Origin: an uncultured Campylobacter sp. | GTDB taxonomy: Bacteria; Campylobacterota; Campylobacteria; Campylobacterales; Campylobacteraceae | Assembly (NCBI RefSeq): GCF_905372745.1 | Contig: NZ_CAJPQR010000001.1 | Location: 1-64,000 of the forward strand | DNA: 64,000 bases | Direction: 5' to 3' | In this document: positions 8,606 through 17,820 of the stretch, piece after piece | Numbering within the stretch: position 1 is the stretch's first letter | Layout: every line of letters begins with the position of its first letter | The notes under the pieces: generated by a model | Databases searched by the model: none | What the model was told of the DNA's origin: nothing | Seen by the model: the letters and a program-made list of their open reading frames with translations, nothing else | Translations under genes and position numbers: made by a program

Positions 8606-9868
8606 TTATTTGGCGCTTTCTTCTATGGCCAAGTCTATGATTTTAAATATCTCGCCGCTTGCTTGTTTGACTTTTGTAAATCTATCGACGAATTTTTGGA
8701 TATCTTTTATGTCGTATCCGTTCTTTGACTCTTCTAGATTTGCCATTACTAGGTCGCTGATTTGTGTTGCCGGTACGCTAGCTTTTTCAAAGCTTTTTGA
8801 GTTTGCGAAATACGGCGCGGCGCTCTCATACCATGCGTTTAAATTTTGAACCTGACGCTCCATATTTTCATCATATCCTCTTTCGTTTATAACGTTAGAG
8901 TAAGCCGTTTGCAAATACGTTACGCGGTTAATCTTACCGATGATGCCGATGGTTTTATTTTCGACGTATTTTGAAATTTTTGCGCTCTGCGTCGCGCCCT
9001 GGCTAAAGACGTTTACGGCATCTTTAAATTTAGCTACGCTTACATTGGCTACTTGCGCTATTTGCGTGATTTTGTTGGAATTTTCGTTTAAATCGTTTGT
9101 CTGTTGCTGAAGAGTTTGGATGTTTATACCTATCTCGCTAGTGGCCTTTTGCGTATTTTCGGCTAGTTTGCGTACCTCGTCGGCAACGACGGCAAATCCT
9201 CTACCGTGTTCGCCGGCTCTAGCGGCTTCTATAGCGGCGTTAAGAGCAAGTAAATTCGTCTGCTCGGCGATATCTTTGATTAAATTTACAACCGAAGAAA
9301 TCTCCTCGGTTCTATGCGTTAAATTTCTAATAGCTTCCGTAGACTGGCTTATTAGGAGTTCAAGGTCGCCCATATTAACGCTTAGCTCGCTTACCGCGGA
9401 CATACTTTCGTTTGCCTTAGATGAAGTATCTTGCGCCATAGTCGCTATTTGAGTTAGATTTTTAATGCTTTGATTTAGGTCGTTTTGTACTTCCAAAATA
9501 CCGTCGTTACCGTTTCCTAATTCGCTAAATTTTTCCGAAAGCAGACCTCTTACCTTGCCTTTTTGTCCGGCTTTTATGCCCTCTACGCCCTCGCTCATCG
9601 AAACGGCGTTACTTTTAAAAAGGCCGCGAAAACCTTCCGTAAAGATATTCCTATATGTTATTCCGCTTTCTGCAGATTTTACGCAAGTTCCCATTTCTCG
9701 CTGTAAAGCTTCGATTTGATCAAGCAAATCGTTTATTCCAAGGGCGATTTTACCAATCTGCGAATTTGGATCGATTTGTAAAATTCTAGGTTCTAAAAAG
9801 CCGTTTCTGGCCTGCTCGACTACGTTTAAAATTTCATCGTAATTTACTTTTTCTTTCTTAAAAAACAT
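8606..9868 (-). CDS. Soluble chemoreceptor (MCP signalling domain plus degenerate CZB-like domain)
   Basis: The protein has 420 residues and no transmembrane segment, so it is cytoplasmic. Residues about 140-300 hold the conserved chemoreceptor tip, IAEQTNLLALNAAIEAARAGEHGRGFAVVADEVRKLAE (split here as one motif block), which binds CheW and CheA. Residues about 310-415 resemble the C-terminal zinc-binding CZB domain (KINRVTYLQTAYSNVI, LNAWYES), but the expected His and Cys ligands are replaced (His by Arg in KINR; the PHxxVH-like end by PATQIS), so zinc binding is doubtful. The N-terminal 90 residues resemble the linker of PAS-paired receptors. It starts 13 bases after the PAS gene, recalling the CetA/CetB energy-taxis pair of C. 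jejuni, but here soluble and at the end of a pilus operon. Confidence 0.85.
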   Translation of the reverse strand: MFFKKEKVNYDEILNVVEQARNGFLEPRILQIDPNSQIGKIALGINDLLDQIEALQREMGTCVKSAESGITYRNIFTEGFRGLFKSNAVSMSEGVEGIKAGQKGKVRGLLSEKFSELGNGNDGILEVQNDLNQSIKNLTQIATMAQDTSSKANESMSAVSELSVNMGDLELLISQSTEAIRNLTHRTEEISSVVNLIKDIAEQTNLLALNAAIEAARAGEHGRGFAVVADEVRKLAENTQKATSEIGINIQTLQQQTNDLNENSNKITQIAQVANVSVAKFKDAVNVFSQGATQSAKISKYVENKTIGIIGKINRVTYLQTAYSNVINERGYDENMERQVQNLNAWYESAAPYFANSKSFEKASVPATQISDLVMANLEESKNGYDIKDIQKFVDRFTKVKQASGEIFKIIDLAIEESAK

Positions 9869-9881
9869 TTTTTTCCTTGGT

Positions 9882-10385
9882 TTATAGTCTTTGCAAGTTA
9901 TTCATTAGCTCATCGTAGCTTTTATTTTTTTCTTGTAATATGCTGTCAAGAAGTTTTGATGAAGCATCCATTCCGCCGTTTTTTTCGGCTTCTAAAAGTT
10001 GCTTGTAGAGCGGTATAATAACATCTAGCGCTTTTGGATTGGGCTTACGGCGAACAGAATAATAACCGATAATTTCGCCATTTTGATCCAGGGATGCGGT
10101 TACGTTGGCAAATACCCAGTAAAAAGAACCGTCAAAGCTTTTGTTTTTAACATAGGCAAAAACTTCTTTTTTATTTTTTACATACTCCCATAAAATTTTA
10201 AATACTATGCGAGGCATATCAGGATGCCTTACGATGTTGTGAGGCTTACCGATAAGCTCGTTACCTTTTGCTCCTACTATTTGAGCAAAAGGTATGTTGC
10301 AGTATATTATTCTGCCCTTGGTATCTGTTTTAGAGACCAAAAAAGCATCGCTATTTACCTGTCTTTCCTGAAAGTTTTGTTGCAT
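9882..10385 (-). CDS. PAS-domain sensor protein, Aer/CetB-like
   Basis: The 167-residue protein is a single PAS domain (residues about 10-120) with a short helical tail. Typical Aer/CetB blocks are visible: DTKGRIIYCNIPFAQIVG, ELIGKPHNIVRHPDMP and DGSFYWVFANVTASLD. In Aer and CetB this domain binds FAD and reports cellular redox or electron-transport state. It has no output domain and must act through a partner; the soluble chemoreceptor 13 bases downstream is the obvious one. It begins 25 bases after the pilus platform gene in the same orientation, so cotranscription with the pilus machine is likely. FAD binding is inferred from family resemblance only. Confidence 0.87.
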   Translation of the reverse strand: MQQNFQERQVNSDAFLVSKTDTKGRIIYCNIPFAQIVGAKGNELIGKPHNIVRHPDMPRIVFKILWEYVKNKKEVFAYVKNKSFDGSFYWVFANVTASLDQNGEIIGYYSVRRKPNPKALDVIIPLYKQLLEAEKNGGMDASSKLLDSILQEKNKSYDELMNNLQRL

Positions 10386-10410
10386 TAGCTTTCTTCCTTT
10401 TTCCTATTTC

Positions 10411-11661
10411 TTATTTGCGACCCTGAACCGCATTTCCAAGATCCCACATAGGCATAAATATACCAAGAGCCAAGAGTATAACCATGGCCGCCATAAACAA
10501 AAGCATAATAGGCTCTATATAGCCTGATATATTATCTACTAGGTCGCTAAATTTGGCTTTGTAATAATCCGTTACTTTCTCAAGCATTGCGTCTATTGCA
10601 CCGCCTCTTTCTCCTGCGCTTAGCATCTGAATAAGCATACTCTCGTAAAGTTCGGTATCTCTCATAGCTTCAGTTAGTGATATACCTCTTTGGACGGCTA
10701 TTTTTATAGTTGCGAGCTTATCGTGTATTTCTTGGTTGTCAACTGTCAATGTCGCCGTTTCCAAAGCCTCCGCTATCGGGATACCGGCTCTAACTAGTTC
10801 TGTAAAAATTAGGTTAAATCTATTCATGGTAGAATAAAATATGATTTTATTTATTAAGTACACCTTTAATAAAAATTTATCAAAGCCATACTTAAAATCT
10901 TGATTGGTTTTATATAGATGCTTCATAATGAAAATAGTAGCTATAAAACCAATTAACATATAAAGACCGTAATTACTAAGAGCGCTTTCTATGCCGAGTA
11001 GGATAATAGTCGGGGTTGGTAGATCTGCCCCAAGTTGCTCAAAAATCTCTCTAAATTTAGGTACGACATACATCATAAGTACTATAAAGGCAATGGCCAT
11101 AGCCGACATTACGGTTATGGGATATCTCATAGCTTTTTTAAATTTTCTCTGATTTTCCCAAATTTCTTGCAATATATCAGATAGTTTTTGTAAAGACTCC
11201 GACATATTACCTGTATTTTCACCTAGTTTTATCATGGCTATAACTACATCGCCTAATTGATTTTTAAATTTCATAATAGCATCGGTAAGGCTTTGACCTT
11301 GGTTAAGATCGTCGTTTAGCGTCGTAAATATCGCCTTTAGTTTTTTATCTTCCGTTGACTTTGCCACCTCTTTTATGCTGTCGTGGATTGAAATTCCGGC
11401 ATTTGTCATAACGCTTAATTGTCTAAAAGAAGCAATTAGATTATTTATCTTTATCTTTGAGCCGCCTAAAAAGACGGACATTTTTTCTACCAAATCTCCA
11501 AACTGTTCTTGAATGGGAACATTTTTTGTTTCTCCGACTTTTACGACTACGCCGGCATTCCTAGTTTTTGCTATGGCTTGCGCCTCGCTTTTATTATTGG
11601 CCTTTAGGGTCATCTTTTGCCTACGACCGTTAGCCATATATTCTACTTCAAAAAATTTCAT
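10411..11661 (-). CDS. ctsF: Inner-membrane platform protein of the pilus/DNA-uptake system (GspF/PilC/MshG family)
   Basis: The protein has 416 residues with two T2SSF domains (about 70-195 and 270-395), each with a hydrophobic hairpin. Membrane segments lie near 180-200, 220-245 and 383-405. Typical blocks: SFRQLSVMTNAGISIHDSI, GENTGNMSESLQKLSDIL, NRFNLIFTELVRAGIPIAEALE, and GERGGAIDAMLEKVTDYY. It sits in the inner membrane and couples the assembly ATPase to pseudopilin polymerisation. It overlaps the ATPase gene by 4 bases. In C. jejuni the orthologue-type gene ctsF is needed for natural transformation; the symbol is assigned by family and gene order. Confidence 0.9.
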   Translation of the reverse strand: MKFFEVEYMANGRRQKMTLKANNKSEAQAIAKTRNAGVVVKVGETKNVPIQEQFGDLVEKMSVFLGGSKIKINNLIASFRQLSVMTNAGISIHDSIKEVAKSTEDKKLKAIFTTLNDDLNQGQSLTDAIMKFKNQLGDVVIAMIKLGENTGNMSESLQKLSDILQEIWENQRKFKKAMRYPITVMSAMAIAFIVLMMYVVPKFREIFEQLGADLPTPTIILLGIESALSNYGLYMLIGFIATIFIMKHLYKTNQDFKYGFDKFLLKVYLINKIIFYSTMNRFNLIFTELVRAGIPIAEALETATLTVDNQEIHDKLATIKIAVQRGISLTEAMRDTELYESMLIQMLSAGERGGAIDAMLEKVTDYYKAKFSDLVDNISGYIEPIMLLFMAAMVILLALGIFMPMWDLGNAVQGRK

Positions 11662-13415
11662 ATTTTAGCCACCCTAAATACTTCATCTATCGTTGTAACG
11701 CCTCTAGCTGCTCTTATGATTCCGTCTTTAAACATATCTATAAAGTGTTCTCTGTATGCAACTTCTTTAATGGCTTCTTTTGTCGTACCGTTTGCTATCA
11801 TTGCTGAAATAGTATCGCTTATCGGTAAAACCTCGCTTATCATTTCTCGGCCCATATATCCCGTTTGAGAGCATTGATCGCAACCGACATGTTTGTAAAA
11901 CTGATATTCTTGCGGTAAAAAGTCTTTAAACTGCTCTTGTAAATTTGAAGGTAAAATCGTCTTTTGTTTGCAGTTCGGACATAATTTTCTTACAAGTCTT
12001 TGAGCCTCTATGGCTACCAACGCTCCACTAATAAGATAAGGTTCTATGCCCATATCTGCTATTCTAGTAACCGCGCTTATCGCATCGTTCGTATGCAGCG
12101 TTGAAAATACTAAGTGACCGGTTAAGGCTGCTTGAATAGCAATGCGAAGAGTTTCCTGGTCTCTGATCTCGCCTATCATTATAATGTCGGGATCTTGTCT
12201 TAAAATAGAGCGAAGAGCGGCGGCAAACGAAAGACCGACTTTTTCATTGACGTGGACTTGTTGAATCATATTTAGTTGATATTCCACCGGATCTTCAACT
12301 GTAATGATCTTAGTCTCTACGCTTTTTATATCGTTTAGAGCCGCATATAGCGTAGTTGTTTTACCGGAGCCGGTCGGGCCGGTAACCAATATAATACCGT
12401 AAGGTGCCTTCATTGCTTTGTTAAATTTCTCAAAAGTAGCCGGATGCATACCTAAATTCTCAAGGCTTATTAGAACTTTTGACTTATCTAGGATACGTAA
12501 AACTATACTTTCGCCATGTAAAATAGGCAATGTAGAGATACGAAAATCGTATTCTTTGCCTGCTACTTGAGCTGAAAATCGACCGTCTTGAGGTTTTCTA
12601 CGCTCTGCTATATCCATATTAGAAAGTAGCTTCATACGCGATACTAAAGGGGGAAATAAGTCTTTGTCAAATATAAAAAGCTCGGCTAGCATGCCGTCTA
12701 TACGACCTCTGACGACGCAGTTTGTCGTAGTAGCTTCTATATGTATATCGCTTGCCCTACTAACGATAGATGTTCTTAAGATAACTTCAATAAGTTTTAA
12801 AATACCAGAACTATTTTCGTCGGCATTACCGCCAATAACCGTTGTAGACGAGAGCTCTTTTCTAATTTCTGCTACGATGCCTTTGACGCTATCGTTTAGC
12901 TCGACTTTGCTAAGATATTTGTCTATTTTGGCAGGATCTGCAATAACGGTTTTTAGTAGCTTTCTGCTAAATATAGACTGAAGCCTATCTTGGGCTGACA
13001 TATCAAATGGATTTTTAAAGGCGACATATACCGCAATTTCATCTTCTTTGACAGGAAGGGCTTCGTGCGTTTTAAGTTGCGTCAATGGTGCTTTTTCGCA
13101 AAGCCTATAATCTATGTCCACATTATCTAGTTCAATATACTCTAGTTTAAATTTAGAAGCTATATATTTTAGAAAATCTTTTAAATTTACTGCAAAATTC
13201 TCTGTTATTTCATTTATATTTAATCTTTGTTTTTTATACAATTCACCTAAGATATCGTAGACGAGTTCGTCTTTTAAGTCTGGTATTTCTTGGTGGATTA
13301 TTGTTTCAAAATCATCTTTTTCTTTTAACTGCATTGTGATATTTTGATACTGAGTATTCGATATTAATTCATTTTTTTGCGCAGTAGCTAAAAATAGTTC
13401 ATAAACTTTTTTCAC
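11658..13415 (-). CDS. ctsE: Pilus/DNA-uptake assembly ATPase (GspE/PilB/MshE family)
   Basis: The 585-residue protein has an N-terminal T2SSE-type domain (about 60-170) and a C-terminal motor: Walker A GPTGSGKT at 346-353, Asp box near 370-378 (ITVEDPVEYQ), Walker B PDIIMIGEIRD at 409-419, and His box GHLVFSTLHTND at 433-444. Cys 479, 482, 512 and 515 form the tetracysteine zinc site of extension ATPases, so this is an assembly rather than a retraction motor. The N-terminus lacks an obvious RLG-type c-di-GMP motif known from MshE. Translation starts at GTG 13415 behind AAGGAT. It powers extension of the (pseudo)pilus on the cytoplasmic face. Confidence 0.92.
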   Translation of the reverse strand: MKKVYELFLATAQKNELISNTQYQNITMQLKEKDDFETIIHQEIPDLKDELVYDILGELYKKQRLNINEITENFAVNLKDFLKYIASKFKLEYIELDNVDIDYRLCEKAPLTQLKTHEALPVKEDEIAVYVAFKNPFDMSAQDRLQSIFSRKLLKTVIADPAKIDKYLSKVELNDSVKGIVAEIRKELSSTTVIGGNADENSSGILKLIEVILRTSIVSRASDIHIEATTTNCVVRGRIDGMLAELFIFDKDLFPPLVSRMKLLSNMDIAERRKPQDGRFSAQVAGKEYDFRISTLPILHGESIVLRILDKSKVLISLENLGMHPATFEKFNKAMKAPYGIILVTGPTGSGKTTTLYAALNDIKSVETKIITVEDPVEYQLNMIQQVHVNEKVGLSFAAALRSILRQDPDIIMIGEIRDQETLRIAIQAALTGHLVFSTLHTNDAISAVTRIADMGIEPYLISGALVAIEAQRLVRKLCPNCKQKTILPSNLQEQFKDFLPQEYQFYKHVGCDQCSQTGYMGREMISEVLPISDTISAMIANGTTKEAIKEVAYREHFIDMFKDGIIRAARGVTTIDEVFRVAKI

Positions 13416-13474
13416 TAAAAAATATCCTTTTATTTCCTAAAATAAAATACATTAAGTAAGATACTACATAAATT

Positions 13475-14368
13475 TTACAGTGCAGTATCGTCTTCTATCT
13501 TTTTCATTAAATCTTCGATATTGGCAGAATTTGCCTTATCGTTATAAATTTTTAAAACGCTTATGGCATCGTTTTTTTGCTTAAGATTATATTTAGATTT
13601 AGCAAATATAATCCAACTTTCTTCGTTATTGCTATCCAATTCATTAGCGATTAGAGCCCATTTTTCACTATTTTGATAATCTTTTGTGCTGTAGTATCTT
13701 TTTGCTATCAAGACGGCTATGTCTGAACTGTTAGCTTTATCAAATTTTGCCTTTAACTCATCAACTGAAACCTCTGAGGCAGATGACTGTATTTGAAATT
13801 TATTAATGCCTTGCCCGCTTGATGTATTTTTTGATGAAAAGGAACCATCAGAATCAAAATTTATCTTTTCTTCTGTAGGTGTTTTTACGGCAATTTGTTT
13901 ACCGCCTATATTTTTAGCTCCTGAAAAACTACCGATAGGGTCTGCACTACTTGGCAAATCATTGACATTTACCCAACCGTGTTGCTCTTCTTGCGGATCA
14001 ATATCTCCAGCTATACTGACATTGCTATTTTGCTTTTCAGGCAGGTTTTCATTTATACCAAAATTGTCCGAATTTAAAAGAGTATTATCTGATGGGTCTA
14101 GATTTCTCTTTTGTTCGTTAATCTCTGAATGTTTAGAGTCTTTACTTGGCTCTTTAATTTCGTTACTTATAGCGCTACTAGCAACGCCGCTAACCAGTGA
14201 ATCCTTTAGTAGATAAAATGTAAGCGATGATACCGATACGGATATAGCAAGTACGGCAGATACTGCGTAAATATAATTTTTTTTGTCTTTAAACTTAAAC
14301 TCTTTTCTTTTCTTGTCATAGGCTCTCCATCGCCTTTCTAGCTCCAATACTTCGTATGTCTCAAGCAT
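13475..14368 (-). CDS. Membrane-anchored TPR-like protein of the pilus operon (MshN position)
   Basis: The 297-residue protein has a basic cytoplasmic N-terminus, one membrane helix at about 31-54, a low-complexity Asn/Ser/Glu-rich linker (55-190), and a C-terminal helical region with TPR character (VLIAKRYYSTKDYQNSEKWALIANEL, then SWIIFAKSKYNLKQKNDAISVL; two helix pairs). The architecture and place between the MshM-like ATPase and the MshE-like ATPase match MshN of MSHA pilus loci and CtsX of C. jejuni. It overlaps the upstream ATPase gene by 8 bases. Its role is probably periplasmic scaffolding of the secretin or alignment complex, which is inference. Confidence 0.7.
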   Translation of the reverse strand: MLETYEVLELERRWRAYDKKRKEFKFKDKKNYIYAVSAVLAISVSVSSLTFYLLKDSLVSGVASSAISNEIKEPSKDSKHSEINEQKRNLDPSDNTLLNSDNFGINENLPEKQNSNVSIAGDIDPQEEQHGWVNVNDLPSSADPIGSFSGAKNIGGKQIAVKTPTEEKINFDSDGSFSSKNTSSGQGINKFQIQSSASEVSVDELKAKFDKANSSDIAVLIAKRYYSTKDYQNSEKWALIANELDSNNEESWIIFAKSKYNLKQKNDAISVLKIYNDKANSANIEDLMKKIEDDTAL

Positions 14369-15185
14369 CTATAAGCTCCGATTTAATGGCTGCCATTTCT
14401 ATTATTTTAGTTACCATCGTATTGCCTCCTATTATAGTAGGTTGATTTGCGTCAAAATACTCGTAAAGTTCAAAAATATTAAACATAAGCTTATTTAACA
14501 TCCTTAAATTACCCTTGCTTAAACTATTTAAAATTTCAAACTGACTTTCCGTAAATTTTGAAAAAATATAATAAAACTGATTGTTCTGAAATTTATTCTC
14601 CAAATAAACCTTCATCTCGCCGACATCAACAGATCCCATTTCGATATTTTCCCATACTCTAGTCTTAAAATAATCTCTTGAAAGTATATCTTTGTCTATA
14701 TACTCATGCGTAGCAAATAAAAATTTAAATAATCCGCTATCTGACATTATGCGAATCTTCTCCAGTAAAATTTCTGGATACAACTGAGATTCATCTAGTA
14801 TGACTACTACCGGTTTTCTATCTTGCACGTCATCTGTTTTTGCTTTGTATATTTTAATAAATTGCTCGTAACTCCCTATCTTTTCTTGAGGTTCCTTTTT
14901 AAAAATTCCTTCATATAACGACGTTACGAATTCCGCTTCATTGAAAAAAGGATAAGGGAAAAAAACTATATCACCTTGCTCTTTTAGGTCTGAGACTATC
15001 TTTTTTAATAAAAAGGTTTTGCCACACCCAGGCTTACCGTAAAATACGATAAGCTTTACCGGTTTTTGCAATAAATCCAAAATTTTCTTATATGCTACTA
15101 TAGACTTATCCAAATTGATATAGTCTGATTCTTGCCCTATATCGGCAAAAATATTTTTTATAGTAGTATATTTGTTACCGCTCAT
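14361..15185 (-). CDS. ctsP: AAA+ ATPase of the pilus/DNA-uptake system (CtsP, MshM/GspA-like)
   Basis: The 274-residue soluble protein has Walker A GKPGCGKT at 50-57, Walker B VVVILDESQ at 126-134, and a sensor-like region around 160 (FKFLFATHEY). This is the ExeA/GspA/MshM type of AAA ATPase, which in type II secretion and MSHA systems assists assembly or multimerisation of the secretin. There is no peptidoglycan-binding domain, unlike GspA. It overlaps the secretin gene by 11 bases and the TPR gene by 8. CtsP of C. jejuni is an NTP-binding protein needed for transformation; I assign the symbol by gene order and family. Confidence 0.82.
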   Translation of the reverse strand: MSGNKYTTIKNIFADIGQESDYINLDKSIVAYKKILDLLQKPVKLIVFYGKPGCGKTFLLKKIVSDLKEQGDIVFFPYPFFNEAEFVTSLYEGIFKKEPQEKIGSYEQFIKIYKAKTDDVQDRKPVVVILDESQLYPEILLEKIRIMSDSGLFKFLFATHEYIDKDILSRDYFKTRVWENIEMGSVDVGEMKVYLENKFQNNQFYYIFSKFTESQFEILNSLSKGNLRMLNKLMFNIFELYEYFDANQPTIIGGNTMVTKIIEMAAIKSELIDA

Positions 15186-16776
15186 ATATCGACCTTGAAA
15201 ATCCCAAATCTTTTAGTGATTGATTTATCGGCGTTGGATTTGATATATCAACTATTCTTGGGGTTATTATAAAAACAAGTTCAGTAGTTCTTAGACTATC
15301 TTTTGTGCTCTTGAAAGCATTCCCGAGAACTGGAATATCTCCTAAAAAAGGAACTTTGGTATTGTCTTTACCTTTGGATTGAGCTATAAGACCTCCTAAA
15401 ACAATAGTATCGCCGCTATTAACCTGTACTACTGTCGAAAGTTTTTTCTGTACAGTATCTGGAGCTATTTCACGTATGGCGGTACTTTGTCTAGTATCGT
15501 CTTCATTGTATTTAAAACTACTTAATGACGGGTTTATTCTAAGCATAATCTTATTGTCGTCTGAAACTTCCGGTAGAATATTTAGTAATATACCTATAAA
15601 TACAGAATACTGCTTATATGTAACGGTAGTCCTACCGCTTAGGGAATTATTGTTTTGACTTTCTTGCTGGACGCGATAGTTTACATTGTCGCCTACGGAT
15701 ATTAAAGCTTGTTGATTGTTTAGTGTTGTAATTTTAGGGCTTGATACTATCTTTGTGCGGCCATTAGTTTCAAGGAAATTGAGTACGCCATCTAGGTTAA
15801 AGTTAAATCCGGCAATCAAATTCATACTTTGAGAAAAACCGCCTCCAAGACCATTTCCTCTATTTGACCAAAATAGATCATTTGCAGGTATTAATCCATA
15901 AGTTCTACTCAATGTAGTTGTAGGATTTCCGTTGGCATCTTGTCCTACTGTTTCTGTTACTCCGGTTGTAACTGGACGGTTATATAGTCCAGTTTTAAAT
16001 CCTATATTAAATTTACTCCAATCCACGCCTTTTGTGTAGCTATTTGCAAGTTCGACAGATATTATTGATACGTCAATCACTACCTGTTTTTTTAGCCTTT
16101 CTTGTATATCTTTAATGTATTCGGAAACCCTCCTTAGCTGAGCCGCAGTACCAGTAACCGTTACTAGTCCTGCATTTGCATTAATAACAGGATCTGGTGC
16201 AACTATACTTTCTGTGGTATTATTTAGGATGGCTTTTATCTCTGTATCAAGCTTTTCCCAAAAATCAAATTTTTCTGTAGTCTTTATAATATTATCAAGC
16301 TTACCACCGCCGCTACCGATATCTCCGGCAGCCTGATCTTCTTGCTCTTCTCCAACTTCTGTGGGCGCTGAATCAACAGATGCTTTTGTTATTGCGGTAC
16401 CCTCTCTAATGGAAGTTATGTAATCGATCTTAAAAGTCTTTGTTTGAAGAGAAGAAATTTTTAACACATCTTGAGAAAACGTATAGCTCATATCTTTTTC
16501 AGATAGCAATAAAGCAAAAATTTCATTTAGCGTTTTATCTTTTATGTTTACGCCAAAGATTTGCTCACCTATTGCATCTTTTGCAAACTGATCTTTTGAT
16601 ACGATACTAAAATGACACATATCTGAGAGTTGGGTTAGTATCTCTTGTACTGTAACTTGCTCGTTTATTTTAAGATTAAATACCCTATTATCACAGCTAC
16701 CGGCACTAAGTGAAGATAATGTTAACGCCGTAAATATAGAAATAGGTATGATTTTATTTAATTTTAATGATAACAT
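15175..16776 (-). CDS. ctsD: Secretin (PilQ/GspD/MshL family outer-membrane channel)
   Basis: The 533-residue protein begins with a signal peptide (about 1-27, ending near LSAGSC). An STN/N0-type domain covers about 35-110 (QEILTQLSDMCHFSIV), a short N domain lies about 185-235 with the RRVSEYIKDIQERL helix, and the secretin core fills 240-520 with the diagnostic motif VPFLGDIPVLGNAFKS and TTELVFIITPRIVD. The Gly/Asp-rich stretch near 145-165 is a linker. Secretins form the 12-15-mer gate in the outer membrane through which DNA enters or pili exit. The size is close to MshL and smaller than GspD. C. jejuni CtsD is the counterpart. Confidence 0.92.
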   Translation of the reverse strand: MLSLKLNKIIPISIFTALTLSSLSAGSCDNRVFNLKINEQVTVQEILTQLSDMCHFSIVSKDQFAKDAIGEQIFGVNIKDKTLNEIFALLLSEKDMSYTFSQDVLKISSLQTKTFKIDYITSIREGTAITKASVDSAPTEVGEEQEDQAAGDIGSGGGKLDNIIKTTEKFDFWEKLDTEIKAILNNTTESIVAPDPVINANAGLVTVTGTAAQLRRVSEYIKDIQERLKKQVVIDVSIISVELANSYTKGVDWSKFNIGFKTGLYNRPVTTGVTETVGQDANGNPTTTLSRTYGLIPANDLFWSNRGNGLGGGFSQSMNLIAGFNFNLDGVLNFLETNGRTKIVSSPKITTLNNQQALISVGDNVNYRVQQESQNNNSLSGRTTVTYKQYSVFIGILLNILPEVSDDNKIMLRINPSLSSFKYNEDDTRQSTAIREIAPDTVQKKLSTVVQVNSGDTIVLGGLIAQSKGKDNTKVPFLGDIPVLGNAFKSTKDSLRTTELVFIITPRIVDISNPTPINQSLKDLGFSRSIYER

Positions 16777-17161
16777 TTTTATTTTCCCCTTTTTTTAAAT
16801 TTAAATCTATTTTTTGTTCTTTATTTGCTAGGATAGCACTTGATCCTCTGATTGCCGATAGTTCATATTCGCCTATTTTATCTCTTATTTGATACCATTT
16901 TCCATTAATTTTTGCTTTATTATTAAATAAAGCTTGTAATTCAAATATACTAGCCGTAGAGTTACTTTCAGTGTTATAGACGGCAGCTTTTGTTTTAAGA
17001 AAAGGATCCGACAGCTTATTTAAATCAGAAGCATCAAGTCCCTTCCTCTCTTTGTTTATAGCCGCAAATTTATTCTCATACCCCTCAATTTCGCTTTGGG
17101 TATCGCTGGCAAAAGATGCTAAATTTGCTAACAATAGTAAAGTAATGCCGTATGTTTTCAT
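16754..17161 (-). CDS. Small periplasmic PilP/MshK-like protein
   Basis: From ATG 17161 the product has 135 residues and starts with a signal peptide (MKTYGITLLLLANLASFASD). An in-frame ATG six codons upstream exists, but 17161 overlaps the preceding stop as ATGA and makes a clean signal peptide, so I prefer it. The body ends in a compact beta-rich segment (GKWYQIRDKIGEYELSAI, NLKKGENKNVIIKIK) like the HR domain of PilP/GspC, which links the inner-membrane alignment complex to the secretin encoded next (23-base overlap). Similarity is mostly architectural. Confidence 0.68.
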   Translation of the reverse strand: MKTYGITLLLLANLASFASDTQSEIEGYENKFAAINKERKGLDASDLNKLSDPFLKTKAAVYNTESNSTASIFELQALFNNKAKINGKWYQIRDKIGEYELSAIRGSSAILANKEQKIDLNLKKGENKNVIIKIK

Positions 17162-17820
17162 TGATATTTCATCCCCCATACATATACTCCTAGATTGCCC
17201 TTAAGTTTTCCGTTTGTGGAATTGATGTCTATATTGCTCACATCAACAACTAATTTTGATTCTTCAATGGCATTAATATATCCTACTATATCTTTAAAGC
17301 CACCGTCCACCGATATGTTTATATCTAGCATTTGCTCTATCTTTTCGGCGCTAGGTTCCTTAAAGGTGTTTGATATTTTTGTTATTTTTACATTATTTTT
17401 ATTTGCTAGTAAAGCTAAGTTATCTAAAAAGTCGGCCCAGCTTTGTTCGCTAAATATCAAGTAAGATAACTCTTTTAGCTTATCATCAAAGTACTGGTTC
17501 ATTTTTTGCGTATCTGCAAGTTTTATCTGTAATTGTCTAATATCATTTTTTTCTTGATTTATTTTGAAATTTCTATCGTTATTTCTATCGTTATTTAAAC
17601 TTAAGCTATCAAGCTTATTATTAACTTCGTTTAGCTCGGTTGTCACAGAGCTATTTTCAGACATTGAGCTGTCATGGTACTCTTGTGCATACGGCATGAT
17701 TGCATAGTATATAACGACTCCGCTAAGTATTAGACTTGCAAGAAGCATTACGGAAACTTCACTTGGTTTCTTATTGTCGAAATAGTTATCGATTTTTGTA
17801 AAAATATTATCATTTCTCAT
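17158..17820 (-). CDS. PilO/GspM/MshJ-like bitopic protein of the alignment complex
   Basis: The 220-residue protein has one membrane helix at about 22-42, a coiled coil at 55-115 (TELNEVNNKLDSLSL...), and a C-terminal ferredoxin-like fold region (ISVDGGFKDIVGYINAIEESKLVVDVSNIDI), the layout of PilO and GspM. It would pair with the PilN-like part of the upstream protein in the inner membrane. The start ATG at 17820 abuts the stop of that gene and the end overlaps the next start. It occupies the place of ctsR in C. jejuni, but I cannot confirm orthology. Confidence 0.75.
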   Translation of the reverse strand: MRNDNIFTKIDNYFDNKKPSEVSVMLLASLILSGVVIYYAIMPYAQEYHDSSMSENSSVTTELNEVNNKLDSLSLNNDRNNDRNFKINQEKNDIRQLQIKLADTQKMNQYFDDKLKELSYLIFSEQSWADFLDNLALLANKNNVKITKISNTFKEPSAEKIEQMLDINISVDGGFKDIVGYINAIEESKLVVDVSNIDINSTNGKLKGNLGVYVWGMKYQ

